A DNA stretch of 64,000 bases from Psychroflexus montanilacus (GCF_020164535.1 NZ_JAIQZC010000001.1:1178001-1242000), one strand, 5' to 3'; counted from the first letter of the stretch, positions 1 to 10,375 are shown. Program-made: numbers and translations. Notes: generated by a model not told the origin, from the sequence alone.

Positions 1-350
1 TGTGAAACCAACTGTCTTGCGGCACTTCTCGATGGAGCAATACCTAATCTGAAAACTACATTATCTAATCTAGATTCACATAATTGCAACAAGATCTCAC
101 CTGTAATTCCAGAGGATCTGTTTGCCTTGTTAAACATGTTACGGAATTGCTTTTCTAAAATACCATAAGTGTATTTAGCTTTTTGCTTTTCCATAAGTTG
201 TACAGCGTACTCAGACTTCTTGCCTCTTCTTCTGTTGTTCCCGTGTTGTCCGGGAGGGTAATTTCTTTTCTCAAAAGATTTGTCGTCTCCAAAAATGGAT
301 TCGCCAAATTTTCTTGCTATTTTGGTTTTAGGACCGGTATATCTTGCCAT
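1..350 (-). CDS. rpsD: 30S ribosomal protein S4 (3' end outside window)
   Basis: Partial gene. Reading leftwards from the ATG at 348-350, the protein starts [17 protein letters not shown] and continues to the edge of the window without a stop, giving about 116 residues of an expected 200 or so. S4 nucleates assembly of the small subunit on 16S rRNA and often regulates the alpha operon. The visible part includes the Arg/Lys-rich N-terminal region and the start of the S4 RNA-binding domain ([14 protein letters not shown]). It is the last gene seen of the superoperon, 75 bp after rpsK. rpoA and rplQ would normally follow, beyond the left edge. Confidence 0.97.
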   Translation of the reverse strand, partial: MARYTGPKTKIARKFGESIFGDDKSFEKRNYPPGQHGNNRRRGKKSEYAVQLMEKQKAKYTYGILEKQFRNMFNKANRSSGITGEILLQLCESRLDNVVFRLGIAPSRSAARQLVS

Positions 351-425
351 TGTTAAGTATTTATTATTTTTCTATTATGAATTAAGGTCTTATCCTTCGA
401 TAATAGTAATATAGATTAATGTTGA

Positions 426-809
426 TTAGACTCTTCTGCGTTTTGGAGGTCTACATCCATTGTGTGGGATTGGAGTTACGTCGATAATTTCGGTAACTTC
501 AATACCTGAGTTATGTAAAGATCTGATAGCAGATTCTCTTCCGTTACCTGGACCTTTTACATATACTTTTACTTTACGTAAACCTGCTTCGTGTGCAACT
601 TTACTTGCATCTTCAGCAGATAATTGTGCAGCATAAGGAGTATTCTTTTTGCTACCTCTAAAGCCCATCTTACCAGAAGATGACCAGGAAATAATGTCGC
701 CGTTTTTGTTAGTTAACGAAACGATGATATTATTAAAAGAGGCAGAAATATGAGCTTCGCCATATGCATCTACAACTACTTTACGTTTTTTTGTTGTTGA
801 CTTTGCCAT
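426..809 (-). CDS. rpsK: 30S ribosomal protein S11
   Basis: S11 is a platform protein of the small subunit that contacts 16S rRNA near the E site and the mRNA path. The 127-residue protein has the family's conserved core ([17 protein letters not shown], then [17 protein letters not shown]) and the typical basic tail ending CRPPKRRRV. Length is normal. It lies 8 bp downstream of rpsM in the usual rpsM-rpsK-rpsD order and is surely cotranscribed with it. Confidence 0.99.
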   Translation of the reverse strand: MAKSTTKKRKVVVDAYGEAHISASFNNIIVSLTNKNGDIISWSSSGKMGFRGSKKNTPYAAQLSAEDASKVAHEAGLRKVKVYVKGPGNGRESAIRSLHNSGIEVTEIIDVTPIPHNGCRPPKRRRV

Positions 810-817
810 TTTACTTA

Positions 818-1192
818 TTATTTAGTTACCTTTTTCTTGTTAGCAACTGTTTTTCTTCTTCCTTTTCTTGTACGAGAATTGTTCTTAGTTCTTTGACCTC
901 TTAATGGAAGTCCAGATCTATGTCTGATTCCTCTGTAGCAACCAATGTCCATTAATCGCTTAATGTTGATTTGTACTTCAGATCTTAATTCTCCTTCGAT
1001 AGTATGCTTACCTACTTCTTCTCTTATTTTACCGATCTGATCGTCATTCCAGTCTGAAACTTTAGTACTTTCATCGACACCGGCATTTTTAAGAATCTTT
1101 TGAGCTCTGCTCTTACCGATTCCGAAGATATAGGTTAAAGCTATAACTCCGCGTTTTTGTTTTGGTATATCTACACCTGCAATTCTAGCCAT
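818..1192 (-). CDS. rpsM: 30S ribosomal protein S13
   Basis: S13 sits in the head of the small subunit and contacts the P-site tRNA and the large subunit through intersubunit bridges. The protein has 124 residues, begins [26 protein letters not shown] with the helix-two-turn-helix fold region, and ends in a basic tail carrying [18 protein letters not shown]. Its ATG is preceded by ataatt and no Shine-Dalgarno sequence. The stop of rpmJ is 2 bp upstream, so the two genes are translationally close. Confidence 0.99.
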   Translation of the reverse strand: MARIAGVDIPKQKRGVIALTYIFGIGKSRAQKILKNAGVDESTKVSDWNDDQIGKIREEVGKHTIEGELRSEVQINIKRLMDIGCYRGIRHRSGLPLRGQRTKNNSRTRKGRRKTVANKKKVTK

Positions 1193-1194
1193 AA

Positions 1195-1311
1195 TTATCC
1201 TTGTCTTTGTTTAAATTTAGGATTCTTCTTGTTGATGACATAAAGACGTCCTTTTCTACGAACGATCTTACAATCAGCACTTCTCTTTTTTATTGATGCT
1301 CTTACTTTCAT
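1195..1311 (-). CDS. rpmJ: 50S ribosomal protein L36, zinc-free form
   Basis: Short gene of 38 codons, found by reading the gap between infA and rpsM. It begins [17 protein letters not shown] and ends NPKFKQRQG, which is diagnostic of L36. L36 binds 23S rRNA late in assembly. The zinc-binding form carries three Cys and one His; here only one Cys (residue 14) remains and the other ligand positions are Ser, Asn and Phe, so this is the zinc-independent (C-minus) form. Its place between infA and rpsM is typical. Confidence 0.97.
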   Translation of the reverse strand: MKVRASIKKRSADCKIVRRKGRLYVINKKNPKFKQRQG

Positions 1312-1316
1312 AGTAT

Positions 1317-1532
1317 TTAATATCTATAGGTTATACGAGCCTTAGATAAATCGTAAGGACTCATTTCTAATTTTACTTTATCACCTGGTAGAAGTTTGAT
1401 ATAGTGCATTCTCATTTTACCAGATATGTGAGCTGTAACTATATGCTCATTTTCAAGTTCCACACGAAACATTGCATTAGACAATGCTTCAATAATAGTT
1501 CCATCTTGTTCTATCGAGGGTTGTTTTGCCAT
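1317..1532 (-). CDS. infA: Translation initiation factor IF-1
   Basis: IF-1 binds the A site of the 30S subunit and assists IF-2 and IF-3 during initiation. The 71-residue product is a single OB fold with the family signature [27 protein letters not shown] and the C-terminal [10 protein letters not shown]. Length is normal (about 72). It lies 2 bp downstream of the secY stop, between secY and rpmJ, a common arrangement when adk and map are absent from the operon, as here. Confidence 0.99.
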   Translation of the reverse strand: MAKQPSIEQDGTIIEALSNAMFRVELENEHIVTAHISGKMRMHYIKLLPGDKVKLEMSPYDLSKARITYRY

Positions 1533-1534
1533 AA

Positions 1535-2875
1535 TTATGCGACTGCTTTTCTATTTTTACCAGATTTCATTAATCCATCGTAATGCCTATTCAATAGATA
1601 CGAATTTACTTGTTGAATGGTGTCTATTGCAACACCTACCATAATTAGTAATGAAGTTCCTCCAAAGAATAATGCCCATCCTTGCTGTACATTTAGTAAG
1701 GATACTACTACGGCGGGAAATACAGCTATCAAAGCTAAGAATACTGAACCAGGCAAAGTGATTTGCGACATGATTCTATCTAAGTATTCAGATGTTTCAG
1801 CACCAGGTCTTATCCCAGGAATAAATCCACCGCTTCGCTTTAAATCATCAGCCATCTTATTTGTTGGTACAGTGATCGCTGTATAGAAATAAGTAAAAAC
1901 AATGATTAAAATCCCGAAGACCAGGTTATACCAAAAACCAAACATATCTTGGAATGCAGCAGTAATGCCCTGAGCCATTTCCGTATCAGATAATCCTGCG
2001 ACAGCTGCTGGTATAAACATAATGGCCTGAGCAAATATGATTGGCATCACACCAGATGCGTTTAAACGCAACGGAATAAATTGTCTAGCACCACCTACAG
2101 AGGCTTTTTCAAATTTGCCCGAGGCGTTTTTTCTAGCATATTGAACTGGTATCTGTCGAACTGCTCTCACCAACATTACTGAGGCAAGAATTATAACAAA
2201 CCAGATAACTAATTCAATTAAGATCAATATAAGACCTCCGTTAGATTCTGTTACCCTAGAGATAAATTCTTGGATAAACGCCTGTGGAAGTGTAGCAATG
2301 ATACCTACCATGATCAAAAGGGATATCCCATTACCAATTCCCTTGTCTGTAATCTTCTCACCAAGCCACATTGCGAAAATACAACCAGTAGTCAGAATGA
2401 TTACTGATGAAGCCACAAATGTGAACGTGCTATCCATTAAGAATGCAGATGATGGTAAAATATTATAAAGATTGATAATATAACCAGGACCTTGTACCAA
2501 AGTAATAGCAATGGTTAACCACCTTGTAATCTGAGTAATTTTTTTCCTACCACTATCCCCTTCTTTCTGAAGTTTCTGAAGATATGGAATGGCGATTGTC
2601 ATTAACTGGACAACAATAGAAGCTGAGATATATGGCATTATCCCTAATGCAAAAACAGATGCATTAGAAAATGCACCACCTGTAAAAGCGTTGAGTAAAC
2701 CAAGAATTCCACCATCGGTTTGTGAAGATAAGCTTGCCAATTGAGCAGCATCAATCCCAGGTAAAACGATTTGTGCACCAAAACGATAGACCAATAATAA
2801 ACCTAAAGTGAGAAGAATTCTATTTTTCAATTCTTCTATTTTCCAAATATTCTTTAATGTTTCAAAAAACTTCAT
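1535..2875 (-). CDS. secY: Protein translocase subunit SecY
   Basis: SecY is the channel of the Sec translocon in the inner membrane, exporting unfolded proteins with SecA and inserting membrane proteins with the ribosome. The 446-residue protein shows the expected ten hydrophobic segments. Conserved pieces include [11 protein letters not shown] near the N-terminus, the plug-region [33 protein letters not shown], and the cytoplasmic loop [11 protein letters not shown]. It is the membrane-protein gene of the spc operon, 11 bp after rplO. Confidence 0.99.
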   Translation of the reverse strand: MKFFETLKNIWKIEELKNRILLTLGLLLVYRFGAQIVLPGIDAAQLASLSSQTDGGILGLLNAFTGGAFSNASVFALGIMPYISASIVVQLMTIAIPYLQKLQKEGDSGRKKITQITRWLTIAITLVQGPGYIINLYNILPSSAFLMDSTFTFVASSVIILTTGCIFAMWLGEKITDKGIGNGISLLIMVGIIATLPQAFIQEFISRVTESNGGLILILIELVIWFVIILASVMLVRAVRQIPVQYARKNASGKFEKASVGGARQFIPLRLNASGVMPIIFAQAIMFIPAAVAGLSDTEMAQGITAAFQDMFGFWYNLVFGILIIVFTYFYTAITVPTNKMADDLKRSGGFIPGIRPGAETSEYLDRIMSQITLPGSVFLALIAVFPAVVVSLLNVQQGWALFFGGTSLLIMVGVAIDTIQQVNSYLLNRHYDGLMKSGKNRKAVA

Positions 2876-2886
2876 AGGGTGATTAG

Positions 2887-3339
2887 TTAAATAGTGATCG
2901 CTTCTCCACCAGCTGCCTCAATAGCAGATTTTGCTGAAGCAGAAAATTTGTGTGCAGAAACTTTCAATTTTGCTTTCAATTCACCTCTACCTAAAACTTT
3001 TAGAGGTAGGTTTTTGTTGACTTGATCCATAGCATGTAACATACTAAAATCTACAGCATCTGAAATAGATTTATTGTCTACCAATTCTTGTAATCGATCA
3101 AGATTAATCGTTTGGTATTCAACTCTATTAGGATTTGTAAATCCGAATTTAGGAACACGTCTTTGCAAAGGCATCTGACCACCTTCAAAACCTATCTTTC
3201 TAGAATAACCAGAACGTGATTTTGCACCTTTATGTCCTCTACCAGCTGTTCCACCATTTCCAGTCGCTTCACCTCTACCGAGTCTTTTGCTTGTGGTCTT
3301 AACAGAACCTTTGGCAGGTTTTAAATTGTGTAATTCCAT
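2887..3339 (-). CDS. rplO: 50S ribosomal protein L15
   Basis: L15 is a late-assembling large-subunit protein that threads a Gly/Arg-rich N-terminal tail into 23S rRNA. The 150-residue protein begins MELHNLKPAKGSVK and contains the hallmark glycine-rich stretch LGRGEATGNGGTAGRGHKG, followed by GFEGGQMPLQRRVPKFGF. It lies 4 bp downstream of rpmD and 11 bp upstream of secY. Confidence 0.99.
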   Translation of the reverse strand: MELHNLKPAKGSVKTTSKRLGRGEATGNGGTAGRGHKGAKSRSGYSRKIGFEGGQMPLQRRVPKFGFTNPNRVEYQTINLDRLQELVDNKSISDAVDFSMLHAMDQVNKNLPLKVLGRGELKAKLKVSAHKFSASAKSAIEAAGGEAITI

Positions 3340-3343
3340 AGTA

Positions 3344-3526
3344 TTAGTTTATTTCTTGTACAGAAACTAAATGTTTAACTTTATTAATCATACCCATCAC
3401 AGAATCTGAAACTTCAAATTCATTAGACTGGCCGATTTTTCTCAAACCCATTGCTTCTAAAGTAAGCTTCTGGTTTTTTGGACGCTTAATTGCGCTCTTG
3501 GTTTTTGTAACTTTAATTTTAGCCAT
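3344..3526 (-). CDS. rpmD: 50S ribosomal protein L30
   Basis: Small large-subunit protein of 60 residues, beginning MAKIKVTKTKSAIKRPKNQK with the short alpha/beta fold of L30 (GLRKIGQSNEFEVSDSVMGMINKVKHLV). The open frame extends 19 codons further upstream into rpsE, but the ATG at 3524-3526, preceded by ctaatt, matches the family start and avoids overlap. Standard place between rpsE and rplO. Confidence 0.97.
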   Translation of the reverse strand: MAKIKVTKTKSAIKRPKNQKLTLEAMGLRKIGQSNEFEVSDSVMGMINKVKHLVSVQEIN

Positions 3527-3536
3527 AATTAGGGTC

Positions 3537-4061
3537 TTAACCATTAAATAATTTCTCGAGGGTAATTCCTCTTTGTCTAGCAATCTGCTCAGCTCCTCTC
3601 AATTTTAAAAGCGCATCAAAAGTAGCTTTTACCATGTTGTGAGGATTGGAAGAACCTTGGTTTTTTGAGAGTACATCATGTACACCAACAGCTTCCAAAA
3701 CCATACGAGTAGGTCCACCAGCGATAACTCCAGTACCTTCTGAAGCAGGCAATAAGAAAACTCTGGCTCCACCATACTTACCTAACTGCTCGTGTGGCAA
3801 TGTAGATTTGTATAAAGGAATTCTTACCAAGTTTTTCTTAGCATCTTCTACGGCTTTTGAAATGGCATCAGCAACTTCTTTAGACTTACCTAAGCCTTGT
3901 CCTACAACACCATTTTCATCACCTACAACAACAATAGCAGAAAATCCAAATGCTCTACCACCCTTTGTAACTTTAGTCACACGTTGAACTCCAACTAGAC
4001 GATCTTTAAGATCTAGTCCACCTGGCTTTACTGTTTCAACATTTTTATAATCTTGATACAT
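3537..4061 (-). CDS. rpsE: 30S ribosomal protein S5
   Basis: S5 lies at the mRNA entry and contributes to decoding accuracy. The 174-residue protein has the N-terminal double-stranded-RNA-binding-like domain ([37 protein letters not shown]) and the C-terminal S5 domain ([37 protein letters not shown]). Length and motifs are normal. It follows rplR by 3 bp. Confidence 0.99.
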   Translation of the reverse strand: MYQDYKNVETVKPGGLDLKDRLVGVQRVTKVTKGGRAFGFSAIVVVGDENGVVGQGLGKSKEVADAISKAVEDAKKNLVRIPLYKSTLPHEQLGKYGGARVFLLPASEGTGVIAGGPTRMVLEAVGVHDVLSKNQGSSNPHNMVKATFDALLKLRGAEQIARQRGITLEKLFNG

Positions 4062-4064
4062 AAT

Positions 4065-4421
4065 TTAAAATTTTAAGCCTCCTTTACGAGCACCTTCGGC
4101 TAATGATTTTACTCTTCCGTGATATAAATAACCACCTCTGTCAAAAGATATTGAATCTATATTTTTATCCAATGCTTTTTTAGCAATGGCTTCACCAACA
4201 ACAATCGAAGCCTCAGACTTCGTTTTGTCAGCAACATCAATATCTTTATCTCTTGAAGATGCTGAAGCTAACGTAACTCCATTAACATCGTCAATCAATT
4301 GCGCATAGATTTCATTATTACTTCTAAACACTGAAAGCCTTGGCTTAACTGGTGTTCCAGTAATTGTCTTTCTTACACGCTTGCGTATTTTAAGTCTTCT
4401 TTTTTCTTTAGAAAATCCCAT
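4065..4421 (-). CDS. rplR: 50S ribosomal protein L18
   Basis: L18 binds 5S rRNA with L5 and helps place it in the central protuberance. The 118-residue protein carries the basic N-terminus ([31 protein letters not shown]) and the C-terminal signature [26 protein letters not shown]. Start preceded by cttaatt. Two bp separate it from rplF. Confidence 0.99.
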   Translation of the reverse strand: MGFSKEKRRLKIRKRVRKTITGTPVKPRLSVFRSNNEIYAQLIDDVNGVTLASASSRDKDIDVADKTKSEASIVVGEAIAKKALDKNIDSISFDRGGYLYHGRVKSLAEGARKGGLKF

Positions 4422-4423
4422 AA

Positions 4424-4966
4424 TTAAGCTGATTTACCTGCTTTTCTTCTTATATATTCACCTACGTATCTGATACCTTTTCCTTTGTAAGGCTCAGGTC
4501 GTCTAAATGAACGAATCTTAGCAGCTACTTGTGATACAAGTTGTTTGTCAAATGACGATAATTTTATAATTGGATTCTTACCTTTTTCTGAAATTGTTTC
4601 CAATTTTACTTCGGGCGCCAAATCTATAACAATGTTGTGAGAAAAACCAACAGCTATATCTAATTTTTGTCCTTGATTGGATGCTCTGTAACCAACACCT
4701 ACAAGTTCCAACTCTTTAGTAAAGCCTTCAGTAACTCCTTCAATCATGTTGTATACAAGCGATCTGTATAAACCATGTTTAGCTTTATGCGTTTTCTTAT
4801 CAGAAGGTCTTTCAAAATGGATTTCATTATCCTCAATTTTGATTGTAATCTCACTGAAAGTTTGTTTCAACTCTCCAAGTTTACCCTTAACTGTAATAGT
4901 ATCATCTGTTAAATCAACTGTAACGCCTTCTGGAATACTAACTGGACTGTAACCTATTCTTGACAT
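4424..4966 (-). CDS. rplF: 50S ribosomal protein L6
   Basis: L6 lies near the factor-binding site of the large subunit. The protein has 180 residues and two similar L6 domains, begins [15 protein letters not shown] and ends with the signature [24 protein letters not shown]. Length is normal. It follows rpsH by 18 bp in the spc gene order. Confidence 0.99.
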   Translation of the reverse strand: MSRIGYSPVSIPEGVTVDLTDDTITVKGKLGELKQTFSEITIKIEDNEIHFERPSDKKTHKAKHGLYRSLVYNMIEGVTEGFTKELELVGVGYRASNQGQKLDIAVGFSHNIVIDLAPEVKLETISEKGKNPIIKLSSFDKQLVSQVAAKIRSFRRPEPYKGKGIRYVGEYIRRKAGKSA

Positions 4967-4984
4967 AATTTTTGTCTTTTTATA

Positions 4985-5383
4985 TTAGTATACGTAACAA
5001 AGGATTTCACCTCCAACATGTTCTCTCTGAGCTTGCTTTCCCGTCATAACTCCTTTAGAAGTTGAAACGATAGAAATTCCAAGTCCGTTAAGAACTCTAG
5101 GAATGTCTTCAGAACCGGAATACTTTCTCAAACCAGGCTTACTTACTCTCTGTAATTTTTTGATAACAGGATCGTTTGTAAACTTGTCATATTTTAAAGC
5201 TATTTTGATAATACCTTGTGTATCATCATCAATAAACTTGTAGCTTAAGATATATCCTTGATCGAACAAAATTTTTGTGATCTCCTTTTTTAGGTTAGAA
5301 GCCGGTATTTCAACAACTCTATGAGAAGCTAAAACTGCGTTCCTAACTCTAGTTAAATAATCTGCAACTGGATCAATATTCAT
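4985..5383 (-). CDS. rpsH: 30S ribosomal protein S8
   Basis: S8 binds the central domain of 16S rRNA and, in Escherichia coli, also represses the spc operon. The 132-residue protein begins MNIDPVADYLTRVRNAVLASHRVVEIPAS and ends with the conserved GLGISIVSTSKGVMTGKQAQREHVGGEILCYVY. I did not find a convincing S8-like regulatory hairpin around rplE. It lies 21 bp after rpsN. Confidence 0.99.
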   Translation of the reverse strand: MNIDPVADYLTRVRNAVLASHRVVEIPASNLKKEITKILFDQGYILSYKFIDDDTQGIIKIALKYDKFTNDPVIKKLQRVSKPGLRKYSGSEDIPRVLNGLGISIVSTSKGVMTGKQAQREHVGGEILCYVY

Positions 5384-5404
5384 TTTATTGCATTTTTAAA
5401 TTAA

Positions 5405-5674
5405 TTACCAACTTGCTTTTTTAACCCCTGGGATAAGACCTTGATTGGCCATCTCTCTAAAAGTAACTCTAGAAAGACCAAACTGTCTCATGTATCCTTT
5501 TGGTCTACCTGTAAGCTTACATCGGTTATGCATTCTCACTGGAGAAGCATTTTTAGGTAGTTTTTGTAAAGCCTCATAATCTCCAGCTTCTTTCAAAGCT
5601 TTCCTTTTTTCAGCATATTTCTCAACCGTTTTCTGGCGTTTCACCTCACGGGCTTTCATTGATTCCTTTGCCAT
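5405..5674 (-). CDS. rpsN: 30S ribosomal protein S14, zinc-free form
   Basis: S14 belongs to the head of the small subunit. The 89-residue product is the long zinc-independent form: it has a single Cys (in [22 protein letters not shown]) and lacks the CxxC pairs of the short zinc-binding form. The ending [18 protein letters not shown] is typical. It lies 2 bp downstream of rplE. With the zinc-free L36 in the same operon, this suggests low dependence on zinc for ribosome assembly. Confidence 0.99.
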   Translation of the reverse strand: MAKESMKAREVKRQKTVEKYAEKRKALKEAGDYEALQKLPKNASPVRMHNRCKLTGRPKGYMRQFGLSRVTFREMANQGLIPGVKKASW

Positions 5675-5676
5675 AA

Positions 5677-6228
5677 TTATTTCTTTTTAAATGGTAATCC
5701 CAATTCTGTCAATAATGATTTTGCTTCCTGATCAGTCTCAGCTGTCGTCACAAAACTAATATCCATCCCTGCGATTCTATTTACTTTATCAATGTTTATT
5801 TCAGGAAAAATAATTTGTTCAGTAATACCTAAGTTATAGTTTCCTCTACCATCAAATCCATCTGGATTAATACCATTGAAATCTCTAACACGTGGCAATG
5901 CTGAAGTAATTAATCTATCCAAAAATTCATACATTCTATAACCACGAAGGGTTACTTTAACACCAATTGGCATTCCCTTTCTTAATTTGAAAGAGGCAAC
6001 ATCCTTCTTAGATATAGTCTGAACAGCTTTCTGACCAGTAATTGTAGAAAATTCTTCAATAGAGTGATCTATTAATTTTTTATCTGCAATCGCTGCACCA
6101 ACACCTCTACTCAAAACAATTTTTTTGAGTCTTGGCACCTCCATAGTATTTGAATAACTAAACTCTTCACGAAGAGCTGGAAGTATTTTGCTGTTATATT
6201 CTTCTTTTAATCTTGGTACGTAACTCAT
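5677..6228 (-). CDS. rplE: 50S ribosomal protein L5
   Basis: L5 binds 5S rRNA and contacts P-site tRNA in the central protuberance. The 183-residue protein has the family pieces [48 protein letters not shown] and [18 protein letters not shown]. Its start is preceded by tttaatt. Two bp separate it from rplX. Confidence 0.99.
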   Translation of the reverse strand: MSYVPRLKEEYNSKILPALREEFSYSNTMEVPRLKKIVLSRGVGAAIADKKLIDHSIEEFSTITGQKAVQTISKKDVASFKLRKGMPIGVKVTLRGYRMYEFLDRLITSALPRVRDFNGINPDGFDGRGNYNLGITEQIIFPEINIDKVNRIAGMDISFVTTAETDQEAKSLLTELGLPFKKK

Positions 6229-6230
6229 AA

Positions 6231-6542
6231 TTAAATCACTTCATTTGTTTTCTTAGCAACTCTTACTTTTTTGCCATCTTCTATTTTGGTTCCCAATCTT
6301 GTCGTATTACCATCTTTTGTGATAAGGGAAAGGTTAGAAACATGAATAGGAGCTTCTTTTTTAGTAATTCCACCTTGTGGATTTGTTGCAGAGGGCTTTT
6401 GATGTTTGGAAATCATATTGACTTCCTCAACAATGGCCTTATCTTTTTTTACAAGTATATCTAATACTTTGCCTTCTTTTCCTTTATGATCACCAGCAAT
6501 TACTCTTACTTGATCACCTTTTTTAATTCTACTTCTTTTCAT
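6231..6542 (-). CDS. rplX: 50S ribosomal protein L24
   Basis: L24 is one of the assembly-initiating proteins of the large subunit and has an N-terminal KOW motif. The likely start is the ATG at 6540-6542, giving 103 residues beginning [26 protein letters not shown]. The open frame runs 13 codons further upstream into rplN, but those residues are not part of the family. It lies 10 bp after rplN. Confidence 0.98.
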   Translation of the reverse strand: MKRSRIKKGDQVRVIAGDHKGKEGKVLDILVKKDKAIVEEVNMISKHQKPSATNPQGGITKKEAPIHVSNLSLITKDGNTTRLGTKIEDGKKVRVAKKTNEVI

Positions 6543-6552
6543 GATGATAGAT

Positions 6553-6921
6553 TTAAAGCACCTCAGGTGCAAGTGAAACAATTTTCATAAACTGATTTTC
6601 ACGAAGTTCTTTGGCAACTGGACCAAATACACGTGTACCTCTCATTTCTCCTGTTGGATTCAATAAAACACAAGCGTTGTCATCGAAGCGAATGTAAGAT
6701 CCATCTGGACGTCTTACTTCTTTACTTGTTCTCACAACTACAGCTGTAGAAACAGCACCTTTTTTTATGTTTCCATTTGGAGTAGCTTCTTTAACGCTGA
6801 CTACAACTTTATCGCCAACCGAAGCATATCTTCTATTCGTACCCCCTAGGACACGAATAACTAAAACTGATTTAGCACCAGTATTGTCTGCTACTCTTAA
6901 TCTTGATTCTTGTTGTACCAT
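6553..6921 (-). CDS. rplN: 50S ribosomal protein L14
   Basis: L14 forms intersubunit bridges and binds 23S rRNA near the factor-binding site. The 122-residue protein begins [27 protein letters not shown] and carries the signature [29 protein letters not shown]. Length is normal. Two bp separate it from rpsQ. Confidence 0.99.
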   Translation of the reverse strand: MVQQESRLRVADNTGAKSVLVIRVLGGTNRRYASVGDKVVVSVKEATPNGNIKKGAVSTAVVVRTSKEVRRPDGSYIRFDDNACVLLNPTGEMRGTRVFGPVAKELRENQFMKIVSLAPEVL

Positions 6922-6923
6922 AG

Positions 6924-7181
6924 TTATTTAGCTCTTTCAATTATATCAACCAATCTCCAGCGTTTTGTCTTGCTTAGAGGTCTAGTTTCCATAATTCTTA
7001 CTGTATCACCGTCATTGCAGTCATTCTTTTCATCATGCGCAACGTATTTTTTCGTTTTTAAAACGAACTTACCATACATTGGATGCTTTATTTTCTTGAC
7101 TTCAGAAACGACAATGGATTTATCCATTTTGTTGCTTGTCACAACACCGATACGTTCTTTTCTTAAATTTCTTTTTTCCAT
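6924..7181 (-). CDS. rpsQ: 30S ribosomal protein S17
   Basis: S17 is an OB-fold protein that binds the 5' domain of 16S rRNA early in assembly. The 85-residue product contains [19 protein letters not shown] and the signature [28 protein letters not shown]. It lies 11 bp downstream of rpmC. Confidence 0.99.
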   Translation of the reverse strand: MEKRNLRKERIGVVTSNKMDKSIVVSEVKKIKHPMYGKFVLKTKKYVAHDEKNDCNDGDTVRIMETRPLSKTKRWRLVDIIERAK

Positions 7182-7192
7182 TGTAAGTAGAA

Positions 7193-7384
7193 TTAATCTA
7201 ATTCTCTTTTGTTGATTTCGGTAGCGATTCTCGCTATTGATCTTCTGACTTTTTTAATCTCAGAAGGATTTTCTAAAGGAGAAAGTACATGAGTCATTTT
7301 CAGATCAGCCAATTTGGTCTGATGGTTTGTCAATTCTTCGTGCAATTCTTCTACCGAAAGCTCTTTTACTTCAGATTGTCTCAT
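7193..7384 (-). CDS. rpmC: 50S ribosomal protein L29
   Basis: L29 is a small helical protein beside the polypeptide exit tunnel, where it helps form the docking site for trigger factor and SRP together with L23. The product has 63 residues ([21 protein letters not shown] ... [24 protein letters not shown]), a normal length. It lies 6 bp after rplP. Confidence 0.98.
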   Translation of the reverse strand: MRQSEVKELSVEELHEELTNHQTKLADLKMTHVLSPLENPSEIKKVRRSIARIATEINKRELD

Positions 7385-7390
7385 CTTTAT

Positions 7391-7810
7391 TTATTCTTGA
7401 TAATCTCTAGCGACTATAAATTTTGTTTTAACAGGTAATTTCTGTGCGGCTAATCTCAAAGCTTCTTTTGCGACAGCTTGAGGAACACCACCGATTTCAA
7501 ATAAAATACGACCTGGCTGTACAACAGCTGCCCAATATTCTACTGAACCTTTACCTTTACCCATACGGACTTCAAGAGGCTTTTTGGTAATAGGCTTGTC
7601 TGGAAATATTTTAATCCAGATAGAACCTTCCCTTTTCATGTAACGCGTTGCTGCGATACGTGCAGCCTCAATTTGTCTTGCAGTAACAAAAGAAGAATCT
7701 AAAGATTTGATTCCAAAAGTTCCATTTGAAAGCCTGTGACCTCTTTGAGAGACCCCTTTCATACGTCCCTTTTGCTGCTTACGAAATTTTGTTCTTTTAG
7801 GCTGTAACAT
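7391..7810 (-). CDS. rplP: 50S ribosomal protein L16
   Basis: L16 is needed for tRNA positioning at the A site and for late large-subunit assembly. The 139-residue protein begins [19 protein letters not shown] and carries [44 protein letters not shown], which is diagnostic. It follows rpsC by 22 bp. Confidence 0.99.
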   Translation of the reverse strand: MLQPKRTKFRKQQKGRMKGVSQRGHRLSNGTFGIKSLDSSFVTARQIEAARIAATRYMKREGSIWIKIFPDKPITKKPLEVRMGKGKGSVEYWAAVVQPGRILFEIGGVPQAVAKEALRLAAQKLPVKTKFIVARDYQE

Positions 7811-7832
7811 TTCTTATCTTAATCTTTAATGA

Positions 7833-8543
7833 TTATTTTCTACGACGTGCTTTAGGTCGTCTCGCTTTTCCTTTAGTCTCATTTTTAGCTAGGCCAACCA
7901 ATGGAGATAACTCTCGTTTTCCATAGACTTCACCTTTCATGATCCATACTTTGATACCCAATCTACCATAAGTAGTATGAGATTCTACCAAAGCATAATC
8001 AATATCAGCTCTAAAAGTAGACAAAGGAATTCGTCCTTCTTTATAAGTTTCAACACGAGCCATTTCAGCTCCGTTTAAACGTCCAGATACTTGAATCTTA
8101 ATCCCCTCTGCATTCATTCTCATAGCTGCTGCAATTGCCATTTTTGTAGCTCTTCTGTAAGAAATCCTGTTTTCTACTTGTCTGGCCACACTGGTAGCGA
8201 CAAGATGGGCATCCAATTCGGGTCTTTTGATTTCAAAAATGTTGACCTGAACTTCCTTATCCGTAATTTTTTTAAGCTCTTCTTTCAACTTGTCTACCTC
8301 TTGGCCGCCTTTCCCGATAATGATACCAGGTCTAGCAGTAGTGATAGTAACGGTTACAAGTTTAAGCGTACGCTCAATAATTACGCGCGAAACACTAGCT
8401 TTAGTTAAACGTGCATGGATATACTTTCTAATCTTGTAGTCTTCTGCAAGATTATCACCGTAATCGTTGCCTCCGTACCAGTTGGATTCCCATCCTTTAA
8501 TGATACCGAGTCTGTTACCGATTGGATTTGTTTTTTGTCCCAT
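7833..8543 (-). CDS. rpsC: 30S ribosomal protein S3
   Basis: S3 lines the mRNA entry tunnel and has mRNA-unwinding activity with S4 and S5. The 236-residue protein begins [25 protein letters not shown], has a KH domain with the GIIGKGG loop ([21 protein letters not shown]), and a C-terminal S3 domain ([31 protein letters not shown]). It ends in a basic tail. Preceded by rplV with a 7 bp gap. Confidence 0.99.
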   Translation of the reverse strand: MGQKTNPIGNRLGIIKGWESNWYGGNDYGDNLAEDYKIRKYIHARLTKASVSRVIIERTLKLVTVTITTARPGIIIGKGGQEVDKLKEELKKITDKEVQVNIFEIKRPELDAHLVATSVARQVENRISYRRATKMAIAAAMRMNAEGIKIQVSGRLNGAEMARVETYKEGRIPLSTFRADIDYALVESHTTYGRLGIKVWIMKGEVYGKRELSPLVGLAKNETKGKARRPKARRRK

Positions 8544-8550
8544 AGTCTAT

Positions 8551-8958
8551 CTAGCTTTCAGTGTTATTTTTTTCTCCTAGTATAAGAGTGACATGATTTG
8601 AACGTTTACGAATTCTGTGAGCACGACCTTGTGGTGCTGGACGAAGACGTTTTAACATACTGCCACTATCAACTTTTATCTCTTGTATAAAAACTCCAGC
8701 TTGCTCAAGATCTGCATCTTCGTTTTTGGACTGCCAGTTAGCGATAGCAGAAAGAAGTAATTTCTCCAATCTACCAGAGGCCACCTTAGTACTAAACTTT
8801 AATATCTGCAAAGCATGACCAACATCCTTACCTCTCACCAAATCAGCTACAAGTCTCATTTTACGTGGAGATGTTGGACAGTTGTTCAACTTTGCAATTG
8901 CAAGTTGACTTTTCTGTTCCTTGAGCATTTCTGCTCTATTTCTTTTTCTTACTCCCAT
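8551..8958 (-). CDS. rplV: 50S ribosomal protein L22
   Basis: L22 extends a beta hairpin into the exit tunnel and binds all domains of 23S rRNA. The 135-residue protein contains [29 protein letters not shown] and the hairpin region [25 protein letters not shown]. The N-terminus is extended by roughly 20 residues relative to the common L22 start. It follows rpsS by 7 bp. Confidence 0.98.
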   Translation of the reverse strand: MGVRKRNRAEMLKEQKSQLAIAKLNNCPTSPRKMRLVADLVRGKDVGHALQILKFSTKVASGRLEKLLLSAIANWQSKNEDADLEQAGVFIQEIKVDSGSMLKRLRPAPQGRAHRIRKRSNHVTLILGEKNNTES

Positions 8959-8965
8959 TGTTCAA

Positions 8966-9244
8966 TTATTTTTTTCCTTTATTCTTGGAACCTTGATGAC
9001 CTCTGAAAGTACGAGTTGGAGAAAACTCTCCAAGTTTGTGTCCCACCATATTTTCTGTTACAAAAACTGGTACGAATTGTCTTCCATTGTGTACACCGAA
9101 AGTCTGACCAACGAAATCAGGAGTAATGGTGGATGCTCTAGACCATGTTTTGATAACAGACTTCTTGCCTGAATCTAAGTTTTGAGCAACTTTTTTATCT
9201 AATTTATAATGGACAAAAGGTCCTTTCTTTAATGAACGTGCCAT
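8966..9244 (-). CDS. rpsS: 30S ribosomal protein S19
   Basis: S19 forms a complex with S13 in the head and contacts tRNA. The 92-residue product begins [19 protein letters not shown] and carries [50 protein letters not shown], diagnostic for the family. It lies 3 bp after rplB. Confidence 0.99.
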   Translation of the reverse strand: MARSLKKGPFVHYKLDKKVAQNLDSGKKSVIKTWSRASTITPDFVGQTFGVHNGRQFVPVFVTENMVGHKLGEFSPTRTFRGHQGSKNKGKK

Positions 9245-9247
9245 ATC

Positions 9248-10075
9248 TTATTTCTTTTTACGCTCTATGATGTGCTTATTACTAGACTTAGTCTTAGAAC
9301 GTGTTTTAAATCCTTTAGCAGGAATACCGTTTCTTGATCTTGGATGACCACCTGAAGATTTACCTTCACCACCACCCATTGGGTGATCGACTGGGTTCAT
9401 CACTACTGGTCTAGTTCTTGGCCTTCTACCTAACCATCTGCTTCTACCAGCCTTACCTGATATAGTAAGCTGATGATCTGAGTTTGAAACCGCGCCTACT
9501 GTAGCAATACAAGATGCCAATACCATTCTTGTCTCACCAGAAGGAAGCTTGATAGTCACATACTTACCTTCTTTGGCCATCAATTGAGCAAATGTTCCAG
9601 CACTTCTTGCCATTACAGCTCCTTGTTCTGGTCTTAATTCGACACAAGATATGATAGTTCCAAATGGAATTTGTGATAATGGCATTGCATTACCAATTTC
9701 CGTTGGAACTTGTGAAGATCCAGAAACTATTTTCTGACCTACTTTAATTCCGCTTGGCGCGATAATATATCTCTTCTCTCCATCCTCATATTGTAACAAG
9801 GCGATGAATGCAGTTCTATTAGGATCGTATTCTACAGTCATGACTTCAGCCTGGATATCTTTCTTATCTCTTTTGAAGTCGATGATTCTGTAACGCTTCT
9901 TATGACCACCACCTATATAGCGCATGGTCATTTTTCCCTGATTATTTCGTCCACCTGAACGTTTACGAGAGGCAAGCAAAGATTTCTCTGGCTTACTTGC
10001 AGTAATGGCATCAAAGCCATTAGCTACTTTAAATCTCTGTCCTGGTGTATTTGGTTTTAATTTTTTAACCGACAT
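9248..10075 (-). CDS. rplB: 50S ribosomal protein L2
   Basis: L2 is required for subunit association and supports the peptidyl-transferase centre. The 275-residue protein has the L2 OB-fold and SH3-like domains. Near the C-terminus it carries the conserved active-site loop [27 protein letters not shown] with the His of the HPMGGGEG motif. Length is normal. It follows rplW by 9 bp. Confidence 0.99.
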   Translation of the reverse strand: MSVKKLKPNTPGQRFKVANGFDAITASKPEKSLLASRKRSGGRNNQGKMTMRYIGGGHKKRYRIIDFKRDKKDIQAEVMTVEYDPNRTAFIALLQYEDGEKRYIIAPSGIKVGQKIVSGSSQVPTEIGNAMPLSQIPFGTIISCVELRPEQGAVMARSAGTFAQLMAKEGKYVTIKLPSGETRMVLASCIATVGAVSNSDHQLTISGKAGRSRWLGRRPRTRPVVMNPVDHPMGGGEGKSSGGHPRSRNGIPAKGFKTRSKTKSSNKHIIERKKK

Positions 10076-10084
10076 GTTTTAAGC

Positions 10085-10375
10085 TTATAGATTACTATAC
10101 AAATCAATTGTTTCTCCTTCAGCTACTTTAATTATAGCTTTCTTGTACGCAGAAGTTTGTCCAGTAACCATACCTGTTTTTGTATAACGAGATTTGATTT
10201 TAGGAATAACGTTTAATGTACGTACTTTCTCTACCGTAACGCCATAAGCTGACTCAACAGCCTCCTTAATTTGGATTTTGTTGGCATTACGATCTACGAC
10301 AAATGAAAAAGCATTTCTTAATTCGCTTTCATTTGTTGCTTTCTCTGTAATAATTGGTTTTACCAAAATGCTCAT
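10085..10375 (-). CDS. rplW: 50S ribosomal protein L23
   Basis: L23 sits at the tunnel exit and docks trigger factor and SRP. The 96-residue protein begins MSILVKPIITEKATNESEL and carries FVVDRNANKIQIKEAVESAYGVTVEKVRTLN, typical of bacterial L23. It lies 5 bp downstream of rplD. Confidence 0.98.
   Translation of the reverse strand: MSILVKPIITEKATNESELRNAFSFVVDRNANKIQIKEAVESAYGVTVEKVRTLNVIPKIKSRYTKTGMVTGQTSAYKKAIIKVAEGETIDLYSNL

Noticed and set aside
8815-9172. Plus-strand frames across rplV and rpsS
   Set aside because: Antisense to well-supported ribosomal genes; composition is that of reverse-complemented coding DNA.
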